Of a stretch of 21,422 nucleotides of DNA, positions 1-7,792 are shown piece after piece; position 1 is the first letter of the stretch, and every line of letters begins with the position of its first letter. This DNA comes from a bacterium. GTDB lineage: Bacteria > Chloroflexota > Dormibacteria > Aeolococcales > Bog-877. Both the position numbers and the translations under genes were made by a program. The DNA lies in the NCBI GenBank assembly GCA_021798435.1, contig JAJZGN010000009.1:1-21422 (forward strand). The letters run 5' to 3'. The notes under the pieces are model-generated. The model ran no database searches and was not told the DNA's origin. It saw only the letters and a program-made list of their open reading frames with translations.

Positions 1-320
1 ATCGAAGCCAGACCCGCCGCCGCCAACCAAAGCCCGGGCCGGCCCCCGAGCGCCCGGCCCGGTGCCGAGCCGGAGAGTGAAGTCGCCCTGTCCGATCTCA
101 CGATCTCAAGGATACGGTCGACCCCCGTCGGACGCGGCTTGGGCGCGGTCGGCGTGGCCCAGATCCCCGGTCGCTGTGGGGGGGACCCGGATCAGCCACC
201 CGGCCTGGGGCGCTCCAGATGCGCTGCCCGGGCCCGTCGCCCCTGGGCTCAGAATGACTGTGGCGGTCGTGATGCGATCCGGCCGGGAGGTGGCCGGGTC
301 GACGCCGAGGAGGTGAAGAA
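1..320. other. Left-edge stretch without a supported gene
   Basis: No convincing coding region is visible here. On the plus strand the third frame is open from the window edge to a TGA at 78-80. It would encode a basic, arginine- and proline-rich tail, so the end of a gene lying to the left is possible but cannot be identified. The first frame is also open from the edge to about 405, but its composition is that of random GC-rich sequence and it runs into the next gene. No tRNA, terminator or promoter was recognised. The last bases, 306-313, hold the ribosome binding site of the following gene. Confidence 0.4.
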
Positions 321-659
321 GTGGTGGTCTGCGTGCCGGTCACGGGGGATGGCGCTGTCGACCACAGCTGGGGACGGGCCCGGCGGGTGGCGGTGGCGGA
401 GGTGACCGGCGGGAGACTCGCCTCCTGGGCGGAGTTCGATGTGGGCTGGGACACGCTCAACGACCCAGGGAGCGAAGGAGGGCACCACGCGCGGTTGGCA
501 CGGTTCCTCCTCGACCACCGGGTGGAGGCGGTGGTCGCCGGCCATATTGGGGGCCCGATGGAGCACATGCTGGGAAAGATGGGCCTCAGGGTGGTGCTGG
601 GCGCCTCCGGGGACGCTCGAGAGGCCGCCCGAGCGTCGGGGGGCCAGACGCCGGAGTGA
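321..659 (+). CDS. NifX/NifB-family iron-molybdenum cofactor-binding-like protein
   Basis: This 112-residue protein matches the single-domain fold shared by NifX, NafY and the NifB C-terminus (dinitrogenase iron-molybdenum cofactor biosynthesis family). Visible hallmarks are the N-terminal strand VVCVPVTGDG, the following WGRARRVAVAEV where the family has its H/W-G-R-A segment, an HHARLARFL helix, and VVAGHIGGPMEHMLGKMG followed by the strand LRVVLGASGDA. The GTG start at 321 is preceded by a strong GAGGAGGTG ribosome binding site. No nitrogenase or other nif gene is in the window, so a role in nitrogen fixation is unlikely. Stand-alone members are common in bacteria that do not fix nitrogen, and their role is poorly known; binding of a metal cluster is the usual guess. 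Family assignment is confident, function is not. Confidence 0.82.
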   Translation: MVVCVPVTGDGAVDHSWGRARRVAVAEVTGGRLASWAEFDVGWDTLNDPGSEGGHHARLARFLLDHRVEAVVAGHIGGPMEHMLGKMGLRVVLGASGDAREAARASGGQTPE

Positions 660-1094
660 TCTCCCCAGAGATGGTCAGGGTGCCGGCGTCACTCGGGGAA
701 GGTATCCAACGGTGCGGCTGACCAGCCGCCGGTCCGCCAGCGCATCGCAGCTGGCGCACCGGTACCGCCGGGGGCTCTCAGCGGAGACCTGGTTCGCCCC
801 GCCCAGCTCGGCCCGGCAATTTGGCGCCTCCTAAGGTGAACCGGGCCACCACCACGCCCATCACCGGCATGGTGCCTGCCCGCCGGCGGGCTGACCCCGC
901 GCTCACCTCCCCGGAGATCGTCCAGAAAGCGGCAAGGGCACGGGAGCTACCTGATCACTCTCGATCTCCATCACCACCTAGGTGGCGACCTGCAGGCCGA
1001 AGTGGCCGCACCCGAGACCCCGGGGCTTTGTGAGGAGCGCGTAAGCAGCGGTTCGGCCGAGCGGACTGGGCGCGGCCGCGGCGAAGTCGATTGG
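660..1094. other. Gene-poor stretch with a possible decayed ORF
   Basis: No intact gene is supported between the NifX-like gene and tRNA-Asn. Plus-strand frames are short and of low quality. The minus strand holds a zinc-ribbon-like reading frame split between two frames, described separately at 675-870. The remaining part, about 910-1094, shows nothing recognisable. There is no clear T-run terminator for either flanking gene. Confidence 0.45.
675..870 (-). pseudogene. Possible broken small zinc-ribbon protein
   Basis: On the minus strand an ATG at 870 opens a frame beginning MPVMGVVVARFTLGG. At about 821-835 the neighbouring frame takes over with the sequence PNCRAELGG and then YRCASCDALADRRLV, ending at a TGA at 675-677. 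Joined, the two halves would give a protein of about 65 residues with an NC...CxxC arrangement like a zinc ribbon. The second frame has no start codon of its own, because it is closed by a TAG just upstream. A single frameshift would therefore be needed, either a real mutation or a sequencing error, and the first CxxC cysteine would be missing. This is pattern reading only; chance is a real alternative. Confidence 0.22.
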
Positions 1095-1169
1095 TGGCTC
1101 CGGAGCACGGATTCGAACCGTGAACCTTGCGGTTAACAGCCGCCTGCTCTACCGTTGAGCTACTCCGGA
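1095..1169 (-). tRNA. tRNA-Asn (anticodon GTT)
   Basis: Read on the minus strand, the gene begins TCCGGAG, has a D-arm AGCTC...GAGC, the anticodon loop CTGTTAA (anticodon GTT) and a T-arm CACGG-TTCGAAT-CCGTG. The acceptor closes with CTCCGGA, the discriminator is G, and an encoded CCA ends at 1095. All seven acceptor pairs form. The outermost pair of the anticodon stem appears to be a G-A mismatch, since GGCGG faces CCGCA, while the other four pairs are intact. It stands alone, divergent from the peptidase gene that follows. Confidence 0.96.
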
Positions 1170-1282
1170 ACGATCGCCGCTACAGTTTAGTCTGGCCGTC
1201 CCGGACGGCTGCCGCCGGGGCCGTCTCCTCCCACCGGTGAGAGCCCCTTCGGCCAGCAACGCCCCGGTGAGGGAGAAAAGGC

Positions 1283-3265
1283 ATGGGCCAGCGACGGCAG
1301 CGCGCGCCGGGATCCGAGGCGGCACTCGACTTCTTCCGGCGCGTCTTGGAGCCGGGGTTGGATCTGCCCCTGGCGGCCAAGGACTTCCAGGTTGCCCCCG
1401 ATGGACGTCGAGCCCTCTGGACAGCCGACACCCGGCTCCAGCTGGCGGGTAGGACGGGGTCCCGAATCTATCTCACCGACCTGGACGACCGGACCTCCCG
1501 GCCGCTTCTGGCCGACCCGCTCCCCGGGCAGCATGGTGGGCGCTGGAGCCCGGCCGGGGATCGCGTCAGCTTCATCGCCACCCTCAGCTCGGGCCAGCCC
1601 GGGGTCCATGTGGTTGACCCCAACCTCCCGAGTCGGTCGTTCGAGGTCGTGGTCCTCTCCGGCTTTGTGCCGGAGGCGCTGGAGTGGGCTTCGGACGGAA
1701 GGATCCTCGTGCTGGCGGCGGAGGAGGGGGCGGAGATGGGCGTGACCTCGGGGTCGGGCCAGCTCCCGGTGGCCGGAGACTCCGATGCCGCGGAGTCCTG
1801 GTGGCCGGAGGTGCGGTGCGGAGGCGTGCGCGGCTGGCGCACCGTTTTCGCCCTTTCACCCGAGAGCTGGATCCCGGCGCGGCTCCTGCCCGAGGGCAGC
1901 AACGTGTGGGAGTTCGCGGCGACCGGCGACCTCCTGCTGGCGGTGGTGTCCGACCGTCCCACCGAGGGCGACTGGACCCACTCTCGTCTGGAACTGCTGG
2001 ACCTCAAGGGCGGCGAGCGCCGCGTGGTCCATCGTCCCCGGCGCCAGCTTACGTCCCCCGTGATCTCCCCGGACGGATCACGGCTGGCGGTGGTGGAGGG
2101 TCTGGCCAGCGACCGCGGTATCGTCTACGGGGACATCCTGGAGTTCGTGACGAGCGGGGGACCGGGCCGCATCCTCCCCTGCGCTGACGCTGACGTCTCC
2201 TACCTCCGATTCCGCGACCGGTCCCACCTCCTCGCCGCCGGAGTGCGCCGCCAGGAGACCGTGGTGGCCGAGCTGGACCTGAACCTTGGGGCTGTGGAGG
2301 TCCATTTGCAGGACCTTGTCACCACCTCGGGCCCGTTCACTCCCGCCGCCGCCCCTCACCCCCAGGGCGGGGCGCTGCTGGCCCTGGAGTCCTGGGGTTC
2401 CCCGCCGATCCTGGCCCGGGTGGATCAGGGCCGGGCATCGGAGATCGTCTCCCTCTCCCATCCAGGATTCGAGTGGCTGAAGGGCCAGATCGGGACCATC
2501 CGGGAGATCTCCTGGCCCGCCCCGGACGGGCTGGAGATCTCCGGCCTGCTGGTCGAGCCGCGGCAGGGATCCGGACCCTACCCCACGGTCCTCACCGTCC
2601 ACGGAGGCCCGGTGGGCCGCTGGGAGTCGGAGTGGCCTGGCAGGGGCCTCCTCCACTACGCCTATCTCTCCGCCCGCGGCTATGCCCTCTTCATGCCCAA
2701 CCCGAGGGGCAGCTGCGGGCGCGGCCAGGACTTCCTGGAGCTGGAGGTTGGCGACTATGGCGGGGCTGAGGTCCAAGACCACCTCTCCGGCCTGGATCAC
2801 CTGGTCGCCGAGGGCGTCGCCGACCCCCGACGTCTGGGCGTCCTGGGGGTGAGCCACGGTGGCTACATGGCCTGCTGGATAACCACCAGGACGGACCGCT
2901 TCGCCGCGGCGGTCGCGGGATCCCCGGTCACCGACTGGTACAGCCAGCACTTCACCAGCAACATCCCGGACTTCGACGCCCAGTTTCTGGGGGTAGGGGG
3001 CCCGGGTCCCGGGGGGCCCTACTTCGATCGCAGCCCGGCGTTTTTCGCCGGCAGGTCGCGCACCCCCACCCTCCTCACCGCAGGCCAGCTCGACCGTTGC
3101 ACTCCGCCCGGGCAGGCGGTGGAGTTCCACGAGGCTCTGCTCGCCGCCGGGGTCGAGACCGAACTGGCCCTCTACCCTGAGGAGGGGCACGGCGTACGCG
3201 ACGCCGTGGCCCTGGCAGACTTCGCCGCCCGGACCTGCGCCTGGTTCGATCGCTGGATGGGCTGA
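1283..3265 (+). CDS. S9 family prolyl-oligopeptidase-like serine peptidase
   Basis: The product has 660 residues, the usual size for acylaminoacyl-peptidase or dipeptidyl-peptidase-type members of family S9. The N-terminal ~400 residues look like a beta-propeller, with recurring SPDGxRLAVV-type and WSPAGDRVSF-type blades. The C-terminal ~260 residues are the alpha/beta-hydrolase domain, which includes LTVHGGP, where the oxyanion region lies. The catalytic triad is visible: Ser524 in GVSHGGY, Asp604 in AGQLDRCTPP and His636 in EEGHGV. There is no signal peptide, so the enzyme should be cytoplasmic and cleave short peptides. The ATG at 1283 lies behind a purine-rich GGTGAGGGAGAAAAGG. It is flanked by unrelated genes and appears monocistronic. 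The exact peptide specificity cannot be read from sequence. Confidence 0.95.
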   Translation: MGQRRQRAPGSEAALDFFRRVLEPGLDLPLAAKDFQVAPDGRRALWTADTRLQLAGRTGSRIYLTDLDDRTSRPLLADPLPGQHGGRWSPAGDRVSFIATLSSGQPGVHVVDPNLPSRSFEVVVLSGFVPEALEWASDGRILVLAAEEGAEMGVTSGSGQLPVAGDSDAAESWWPEVRCGGVRGWRTVFALSPESWIPARLLPEGSNVWEFAATGDLLLAVVSDRPTEGDWTHSRLELLDLKGGERRVVHRPRRQLTSPVISPDGSRLAVVEGLASDRGIVYGDILEFVTSGGPGRILPCADADVSYLRFRDRSHLLAAGVRRQETVVAELDLNLGAVEVHLQDLVTTSGPFTPAAAPHPQGGALLALESWGSPPILARVDQGRASEIVSLSHPGFEWLKGQIGTIREISWPAPDGLEISGLLVEPRQGSGPYPTVLTVHGGPVGRWESEWPGRGLLHYAYLSARGYALFMPNPRGSCGRGQDFLELEVGDYGGAEVQDHLSGLDHLVAEGVADPRRLGVLGVSHGGYMACWITTRTDRFAAAVAGSPVTDWYSQHFTSNIPDFDAQFLGVGGPGPGGPYFDRSPAFFAGRSRTPTLLTAGQLDRCTPPGQAVEFHEALLAAGVETELALYPEEGHGVRDAVALADFAARTCAWFDRWMG

Positions 3266-3715
3266 GTCTCGGGTCCGCTTCCGGTGGCGGCGCTGGCGGC
3301 CACGATCTCACCCACCACAAACACCGCCAGGAACCAGAGGGCTGGCGGATTGGCGATCCCATGCTCGAGCACTGGAGCGCCGACCCCGTAGGGCTGCGGC
3401 CCCCGGCAGGATGAGCCCCAGGGGGCTTCCGAAGATCGGAGACCTCGTCAGAAGCGGTGGGACAGGTCCTCGGGCGCGGGCGACAGCGGTCTTGAACCGG
3501 CGCTCCACGCCGCCTCGGCCCACACCTGGGCGACCGTCAGCCCGGGGGAGGGCGGTCTGGCGCAGGCAGTTGACGCCTGGCTGAATCAGGTCAGCGCGCC
3601 AGTTCTGGCTTGTCGGCTCCGAAACCTTGGGCCTGAACTCTGCGAGAGCGCAAGAAACGCACCAGGTGGTCGGTTGCGAGCCGCGGGCAGCCGTCCTCCC
3701 GCACAGACCTGGTGG
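3266..3715. other. Gap between peptidase and rpoD 3' ends
   Basis: No intact gene is supported. Two hydrophobic stretches appear on the minus strand in different frames: SPLGLILPGAAAL near 3400-3450, and ALWFLAVFVVGEIVAAS near 3294-3349. They could be the relic of a membrane protein broken by a frameshift. An inverted repeat just downstream of rpoD is listed separately. No tRNA, promoter or repeat family was recognised in the rest. Confidence 0.4.
3660..3714 (-). terminator. Inverted repeat downstream of rpoD, possible terminator
   Basis: Immediately after the rpoD stop codon, the minus strand has an 8-base inverted repeat CACCAGGT (3707-3714) and ACCTGGTG (3660-3667). Inside it is a second perfect 5-base stem, GCGGG (3698-3702) and CCCGC (3683-3687). 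A short T-containing stretch, CGTTTCTTG, follows. There is no classical run of Us and the outer loop is long, so this may be a weak terminator, an mRNA 3' stabilising structure, or chance in GC-rich DNA. Confidence 0.28.
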
Positions 3716-4822
3716 CTACTCCAAGTAGTCCTTGAGCTTGATGCTCCGGGACGGGTGGCGAAGCTTGCGCAGCGCCTTGGCCTCGATCTGCCGGATCCGC
3801 TCCCGGGTGACCCCGAAGCGCTTGCCCCCCTCCTCCAGCGTGCGCTGGTGGCCGTCGATCAGGCCGAAGCGGAGCTGCAGCACCCGCCGCTCCCTCGGGG
3901 TGAGGGTGTCGAGGATGTCCTCCACCTCGGTGTGGAGCATCGTGAGGGAGGCTGCCTCCGAGGGGGCCACCGCCTCGCTGTCGGGCACGAAGTCGCCGAG
4001 ATGGGAGTCCTCCTCCTCGCCGATGGGGGTCTCCAGCGAGACGGGGTCCTGGGCCACCTTGATGATCTCCCGGACCCGTTCGGGGGTGATCCCCATCTCC
4101 TCCCCGATCTCGGCGTCCGCGGGCTCGCGTCCCAGCTCCTGCAGGAGACGGCGGGAGATGCGCACCAGCTTGTTGATGGTCTCCACCATGTGGACCGGGA
4201 TCCGGATAGTCCGGGCCTGGTCGGCAATGGCCCGGGTGATGGCCTGGCGGATCCACCAGGTGGCGTAGGTGGAGAACTTGAAGCCCTTCTGGTAGTCGAA
4301 CTTCTCCACCGCCCGGATCAGCCCCATGTTGCCCTCCTGGATCAGGTCCAGGAAAGACATCCCCCGGCCGATGTACTTCTTGGCGATGGACACCACCAGC
4401 CGCAGGTTGGCCTCGGTCAGCCGGTGCTTGGCGTCCTCGTCGCCCTGCTCGATCAGCTTGGCCAGGTAGACCTCGTCCTCAGCCTTGAGGAGGGAGACCC
4501 TGCCGATCTCCTTGAGGTACATGCGAACCGGGTCGTCGAGGGAGACCGCATCGGCGTCCGCGGCCAGCATCTCGTCGTCGATCTCCTCGGCCTCGAAGTC
4601 CTTGTCGCTGTCCGTGACCGCGATCCCCATCTCCCGGAACAGGGCGAACAGGCGCTCCAGCTGATCGGGGTCGGCGTCCAGCTCGGGGAAGGGGTCGAGG
4701 ATCTCGTTGGGAGTCAGGAACCCCTGCTCCTTTCCCTTCAGGATCAGCTGCTCCGCCGCCCTGACCAGGTCCTCGGTCCGGGGCGCCGCCGCCGGCGCCA
4801 CCACCTTCATCGCCCTTGCCAA
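3716..4822 (-). CDS. rpoD: Primary RNA polymerase sigma factor RpoD/SigA
   Basis: The product is the housekeeping sigma-70 factor that directs RNA polymerase to -10/-35 promoters. The 368-residue sequence has a region 1.1-like N-terminus (residues 15-70), region 1.2 (DDPVRMYLKEIG, 97-108) and region 2 with NLRLVVSIAKKY (139-150) and FKFSTYATWWIRQAITRAI (181-199). Region 3 follows, then region 4 with VLQLRFGL and the recognition helix VTRERIRQIEAKALRKLRHP (338-357). A TTG start at 4822 sits six bases after a GGAGG and one base after the dnaG stop. An ATG four codons later (4810) is the alternative. The segment RTLEEGG carries Gly where nearly all primary sigma factors have Val or Ile. It is the last gene of the dnaG operon. 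Confidence 0.97.
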   Translation of the reverse strand: MARAMKVVAPAAAPRTEDLVRAAEQLILKGKEQGFLTPNEILDPFPELDADPDQLERLFALFREMGIAVTDSDKDFEAEEIDDEMLAADADAVSLDDPVRMYLKEIGRVSLLKAEDEVYLAKLIEQGDEDAKHRLTEANLRLVVSIAKKYIGRGMSFLDLIQEGNMGLIRAVEKFDYQKGFKFSTYATWWIRQAITRAIADQARTIRIPVHMVETINKLVRISRRLLQELGREPADAEIGEEMGITPERVREIIKVAQDPVSLETPIGEEEDSHLGDFVPDSEAVAPSEAASLTMLHTEVEDILDTLTPRERRVLQLRFGLIDGHQRTLEEGGKRFGVTRERIRQIEAKALRKLRHPSRSIKLKDYLE

Positions 4823-4823
4823 C

Positions 4824-6608
4824 TCAAACCTCCATGGCAGCGCCGGTCCTCAGCGCCAGGATCTTCCGGTCCAAAGCTTCCAACTCCTGAACCAGCGCTG
4901 GGGTATCGCCCTGGCGATGATGTCCCGCTCCGGCCAGCCTCGCCCTGAGCTCCACTCTCAACGACTCCAAACCCTCGAGCCGGAGAGCTCGAACGCAGTC
5001 CAGCACGGCCTGCTCGAGCGCTGCCTCTCCCTCCAGGAGCTCGGGGAGTTCGATCCCGGCCAGCTGGACTCGCCTCCGCTCCACCTCGGCTCCCAGCTGG
5101 CCCGCGGGACCGGCCGAGCCCGCCTCGGTGAGGGAACGGAAGAGCTCGCGATCCACGGGATCGGAGAAGTCGCCGGGCACGATGTTGAAGCGATCTCGAA
5201 CCTCCGGGGCGAGGGCTGTCCTGGCGCAGAGCAGCGCCAGCAGGTGGGCAGACGTCCCCATTGCACTCTTCCCCGCGGGGACGGCCTCCAAACGGGGCTC
5301 CGCGGGAGCCGGCGGGCGGCGCTCCACGTCGGCCAGGATCCGCGCCGGGTCGGCACCCAGGCGCCTCCCGACCCGATCCGCGTAGAGCTCTCTGATGCTG
5401 GCCTCGGGGATCCCGGCGAGGACCGGAAGCACCCGGCGCAGGGCCCGCTCCTGGCGCTCCACCTCCGAGCCTCCCGAAACGTCCCCCAGGGCTTGGTCCA
5501 CCAGCACCTCATAGGCAGGCGGCGCCCCCTCGACCAGCCGCCGCAGCCCCTCGGGGTCGGAGCGGCTGAGGTCGTCGGGGTCCTTCCCCTCCGGGAGCAC
5601 CGCCAGCCTGCAGGTCACCCCGGCCGCGGCCAGCAACGACACCCCCGCCCGGGCCGCCCGCTGGCCCGCAGCATCACCGTCAAAGCAGAGGACCACCTCG
5701 TCCGCCAATCTCCGCAGGAGGAGGACTTGGAGCTCGGTGAGCGCTGTTCCCGAGGTGGACACCGCGGTCGCGAGCCCGGACCGGTGCGCCCCCACCACGT
5801 CGAAGTAACCCTCCATGAGCACGGCTCGCCGCTCCCGAGAGATCGCCTCCCGGGCCAGGTAGAGGCCGAAGAGGAGCTTTGACTTGTCGAACAGCACAGT
5901 GCCCCGGGTGTTCAGATACTTGGGCCGCTCGTCACCCAGTGCCCGACCGCCGAACCCCACCCAGCGGCCGCGCTCATCCTGGAAGGGCACCACCACCCGC
6001 CGGTGCAGGAAGTCGCCCAGCCCCTGGCGGTCCCGCCGGGCGAGGCCGGCGGTCACGAGCTCCTCGTCGCTGGCTCCGTGCCGGCGCAAGTAGCGCACCA
6101 AGTTGTCTCCGTGGGTACCCTCGGGGGCGTATCCGAGGCGGAAGCGTTCGATGTCCTCGGCGGCGACCCCCCGCAGCTCCAGGAAGCGCCGTCCCACCTC
6201 GCCGACCCGGTGGTGGAGCAAGACCTCGTGGTAAAAGTCGGCGGCCAGCTGGTTCAGCCGCTGGGCGCCCTCCCGCAACTGACGGTTGTGGCGCTCCTTC
6301 GGGTCCAGCCCGCGATCCCCGTCCAGCTCCACCCCGGCCCGGCGGGCCGCCTCCTCCAACGCCCCCCGGAAGTCGGTGTGCTCGATCAGCTCCAGGAACT
6401 TGAACAGATCCCCCCCCAGATGGCAGCCGTGGCAGTACCACGCCTGTTTCTCCGGATTCACGTAGAAGGACGGCGTTCGTTCGGTGTGGAACGGGCACAG
6501 TCCTTGGTACTCCGGACCAGCGCGCTTGAGCCGGACGTAGCTCCCGACTACGTCCACCAGGTTGAGCCGGGACCTGACCTCCTGGACCGCGTCCCGGCCG
6601 GCGCTCAT
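4824..6608 (-). CDS. dnaG: DNA primase DnaG
   Basis: This 594-residue primase makes the RNA primers for chromosomal replication. The N-terminal zinc-binding domain shows CPFH (C38, H41) and CHGC (C59, C62). The RNA-polymerase core has ERPKYLNT near residue 230. The TOPRIM domain carries the catalytic Glu266 in MEGYFDVV and the metal-binding Asp310/Asp312 in CFDGDAAG, followed by GKDPDD. The last ~160 residues form the more variable helicase-interacting region. The ATG at 6608 is chosen because the frame is open upstream for 184 more codons of low-complexity nonsense that overlaps the preceding gene. No clear Shine-Dalgarno precedes this ATG. rpoD starts one base after its stop, which indicates translational coupling. 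Confidence 0.97.
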   Translation of the reverse strand: MSAGRDAVQEVRSRLNLVDVVGSYVRLKRAGPEYQGLCPFHTERTPSFYVNPEKQAWYCHGCHLGGDLFKFLELIEHTDFRGALEEAARRAGVELDGDRGLDPKERHNRQLREGAQRLNQLAADFYHEVLLHHRVGEVGRRFLELRGVAAEDIERFRLGYAPEGTHGDNLVRYLRRHGASDEELVTAGLARRDRQGLGDFLHRRVVVPFQDERGRWVGFGGRALGDERPKYLNTRGTVLFDKSKLLFGLYLAREAISRERRAVLMEGYFDVVGAHRSGLATAVSTSGTALTELQVLLLRRLADEVVLCFDGDAAGQRAARAGVSLLAAAGVTCRLAVLPEGKDPDDLSRSDPEGLRRLVEGAPPAYEVLVDQALGDVSGGSEVERQERALRRVLPVLAGIPEASIRELYADRVGRRLGADPARILADVERRPPAPAEPRLEAVPAGKSAMGTSAHLLALLCARTALAPEVRDRFNIVPGDFSDPVDRELFRSLTEAGSAGPAGQLGAEVERRRVQLAGIELPELLEGEAALEQAVLDCVRALRLEGLESLRVELRARLAGAGHHRQGDTPALVQELEALDRKILALRTGAAMEV

Positions 6609-6651
6609 GAAGTTGGATACCGGAACCGGACCGGCAACGTGGAGGGGTCGA

Positions 6652-7785
6652 TCAGCGGCCGAAGAGCCCGCGCCGCTTCGGTCCCTGCTCCAGCTCCCGA
6701 ACCCGCTCGCGAAGTTGGAGCACCTCCCTCTCGCGGTCGGCCAGTTCGGAGGCCTGGCTCTTGCGGGTCTGATCCAGCTCCTGCCGCAGATCCCGGACCT
6801 GGCGCAGCCGCTGCTCCAGCTCGGCTTCGAAACGCAGCCGCTGCTCGGCCTGGATCCGCTGCTCCAGGGCCCGCTCCCAGCGCTCGAACAACCCGGCGAC
6901 CAGCTCTCGGGCGTCGATGGTACCCATGGCGGCCGAGGCGGCCGTGGGCGCGGCGAGGAGGGTTGAGGGGGGCGCCATCTCTTCCCGGGCTGTGAGGGGA
7001 GGGGCGGAGTCCGCCACCGGGAACGGCTCGGCGGTGGCGAAGGGGACCTCCTCCAGGGCCACGGGCGGCTCCATCGACCCGAACTGCTCGTCGGGGGCGG
7101 GCGCGATATCCTCCGGGGCCGCCTCTTGGAACTCCATTCCGGTGGGAGCGAGCTCCTCATCCTGGGCCAAGAACCCGGGCGCCGGGGGAGTGGCGTAGGG
7201 CTCGTCGATGGCCGGAGGTTGGAAGCCTCCCAGCGGCTCTTCCGAAGTCGGTGTCGTGGCGAAGGGCGAGACGAAGTCAGCCTCAGCGCTGGGGGCGTAT
7301 GGGCTCACCTCGGGCTCGCTGCCGCCTTCCTGGGACTCGACCGGGGAATCGAACTCGGCGACCTCGGCGCTAGGCTCTTCCGGGCTGGCGAGCTGCTCGT
7401 CCTCCCAAGTGGCCGGGTCGGGGCGCCACACCGGCTGGTCCTCCAACTCCGGGGTGGCCGGGGCGGCTTCCGGGGCCACCCCCCACGGGCTGGCCGCGAC
7501 ATCCTGGGTCTCCGCGGGCGCCCAGAGCCCCTGCGCCTCGGGCTGGGCCGGCTCCCAGCTGGGTTCGGGCGTGGGCTCCGGAGCGTATGCGGGCGGCGCC
7601 GGCGGAGCGGAGGGCGTGCCTCCCACATCCTCGGCGGCAACCCTCATCTCCAGCTTGCCGTAGCTCTCCACCCAGTGGACGGGGATGTCGCCGGACTCGA
7701 TGCGGCGGCGGATCATGTCCGGGGGCAGGGCCATACGCTGGGCTACTTCGTCGATGGTCAAGAACTCGTCTGGCACCGCTGACAC
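6652..7785 (-). CDS. Helix-turn-helix protein with acidic Pro/Ala-rich linker and C-terminal coiled coil
   Basis: I do not recognise this 377-residue protein as a named family. Residues 8-50 (DEFLTIDEVAQRMALPPDMI, then a KLEMRVAAEDV wing) look like an excisionase/MerR-type helix-turn-helix. Residues ~55-285 are rich in Pro, Ala and Glu with little predicted structure. Residues ~290-367 form a strong heptad coiled coil (for example LEQRLRQVRDLRQELDQ), and the protein ends in a basic RRGLFGR. The GTG start at 7785 lies seven bases after the stop of the preceding membrane-protein gene, and dnaG begins 43 bases after its end, so it is co-transcribed with dnaG-rpoD. The architecture suggests a DNA-binding, self-associating chromosome or division-related factor. 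That function is inference only. Confidence 0.8.
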   Translation of the reverse strand: MSAVPDEFLTIDEVAQRMALPPDMIRRRIESGDIPVHWVESYGKLEMRVAAEDVGGTPSAPPAPPAYAPEPTPEPSWEPAQPEAQGLWAPAETQDVAASPWGVAPEAAPATPELEDQPVWRPDPATWEDEQLASPEEPSAEVAEFDSPVESQEGGSEPEVSPYAPSAEADFVSPFATTPTSEEPLGGFQPPAIDEPYATPPAPGFLAQDEELAPTGMEFQEAAPEDIAPAPDEQFGSMEPPVALEEVPFATAEPFPVADSAPPLTAREEMAPPSTLLAAPTAASAAMGTIDARELVAGLFERWERALEQRIQAEQRLRFEAELEQRLRQVRDLRQELDQTRKSQASELADREREVLQLRERVRELEQGPKRRGLFGR

Positions 7786-7792
7786 CTCTGAA

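Noticed and set aside
3674..4948. 424-codon plus-strand frame rich in Leu, Gly, Asp and Val
   Set aside because: It is the antisense shadow of rpoD; the sigma-factor motifs on the minus strand are unambiguous.
6609..7160. 184-codon upstream extension of the dnaG frame
   Set aside because: It is antisense-like Ser/Pro/Arg-rich sequence overlapping the HTH/coiled-coil gene; DnaG homology begins at ATG 6608.
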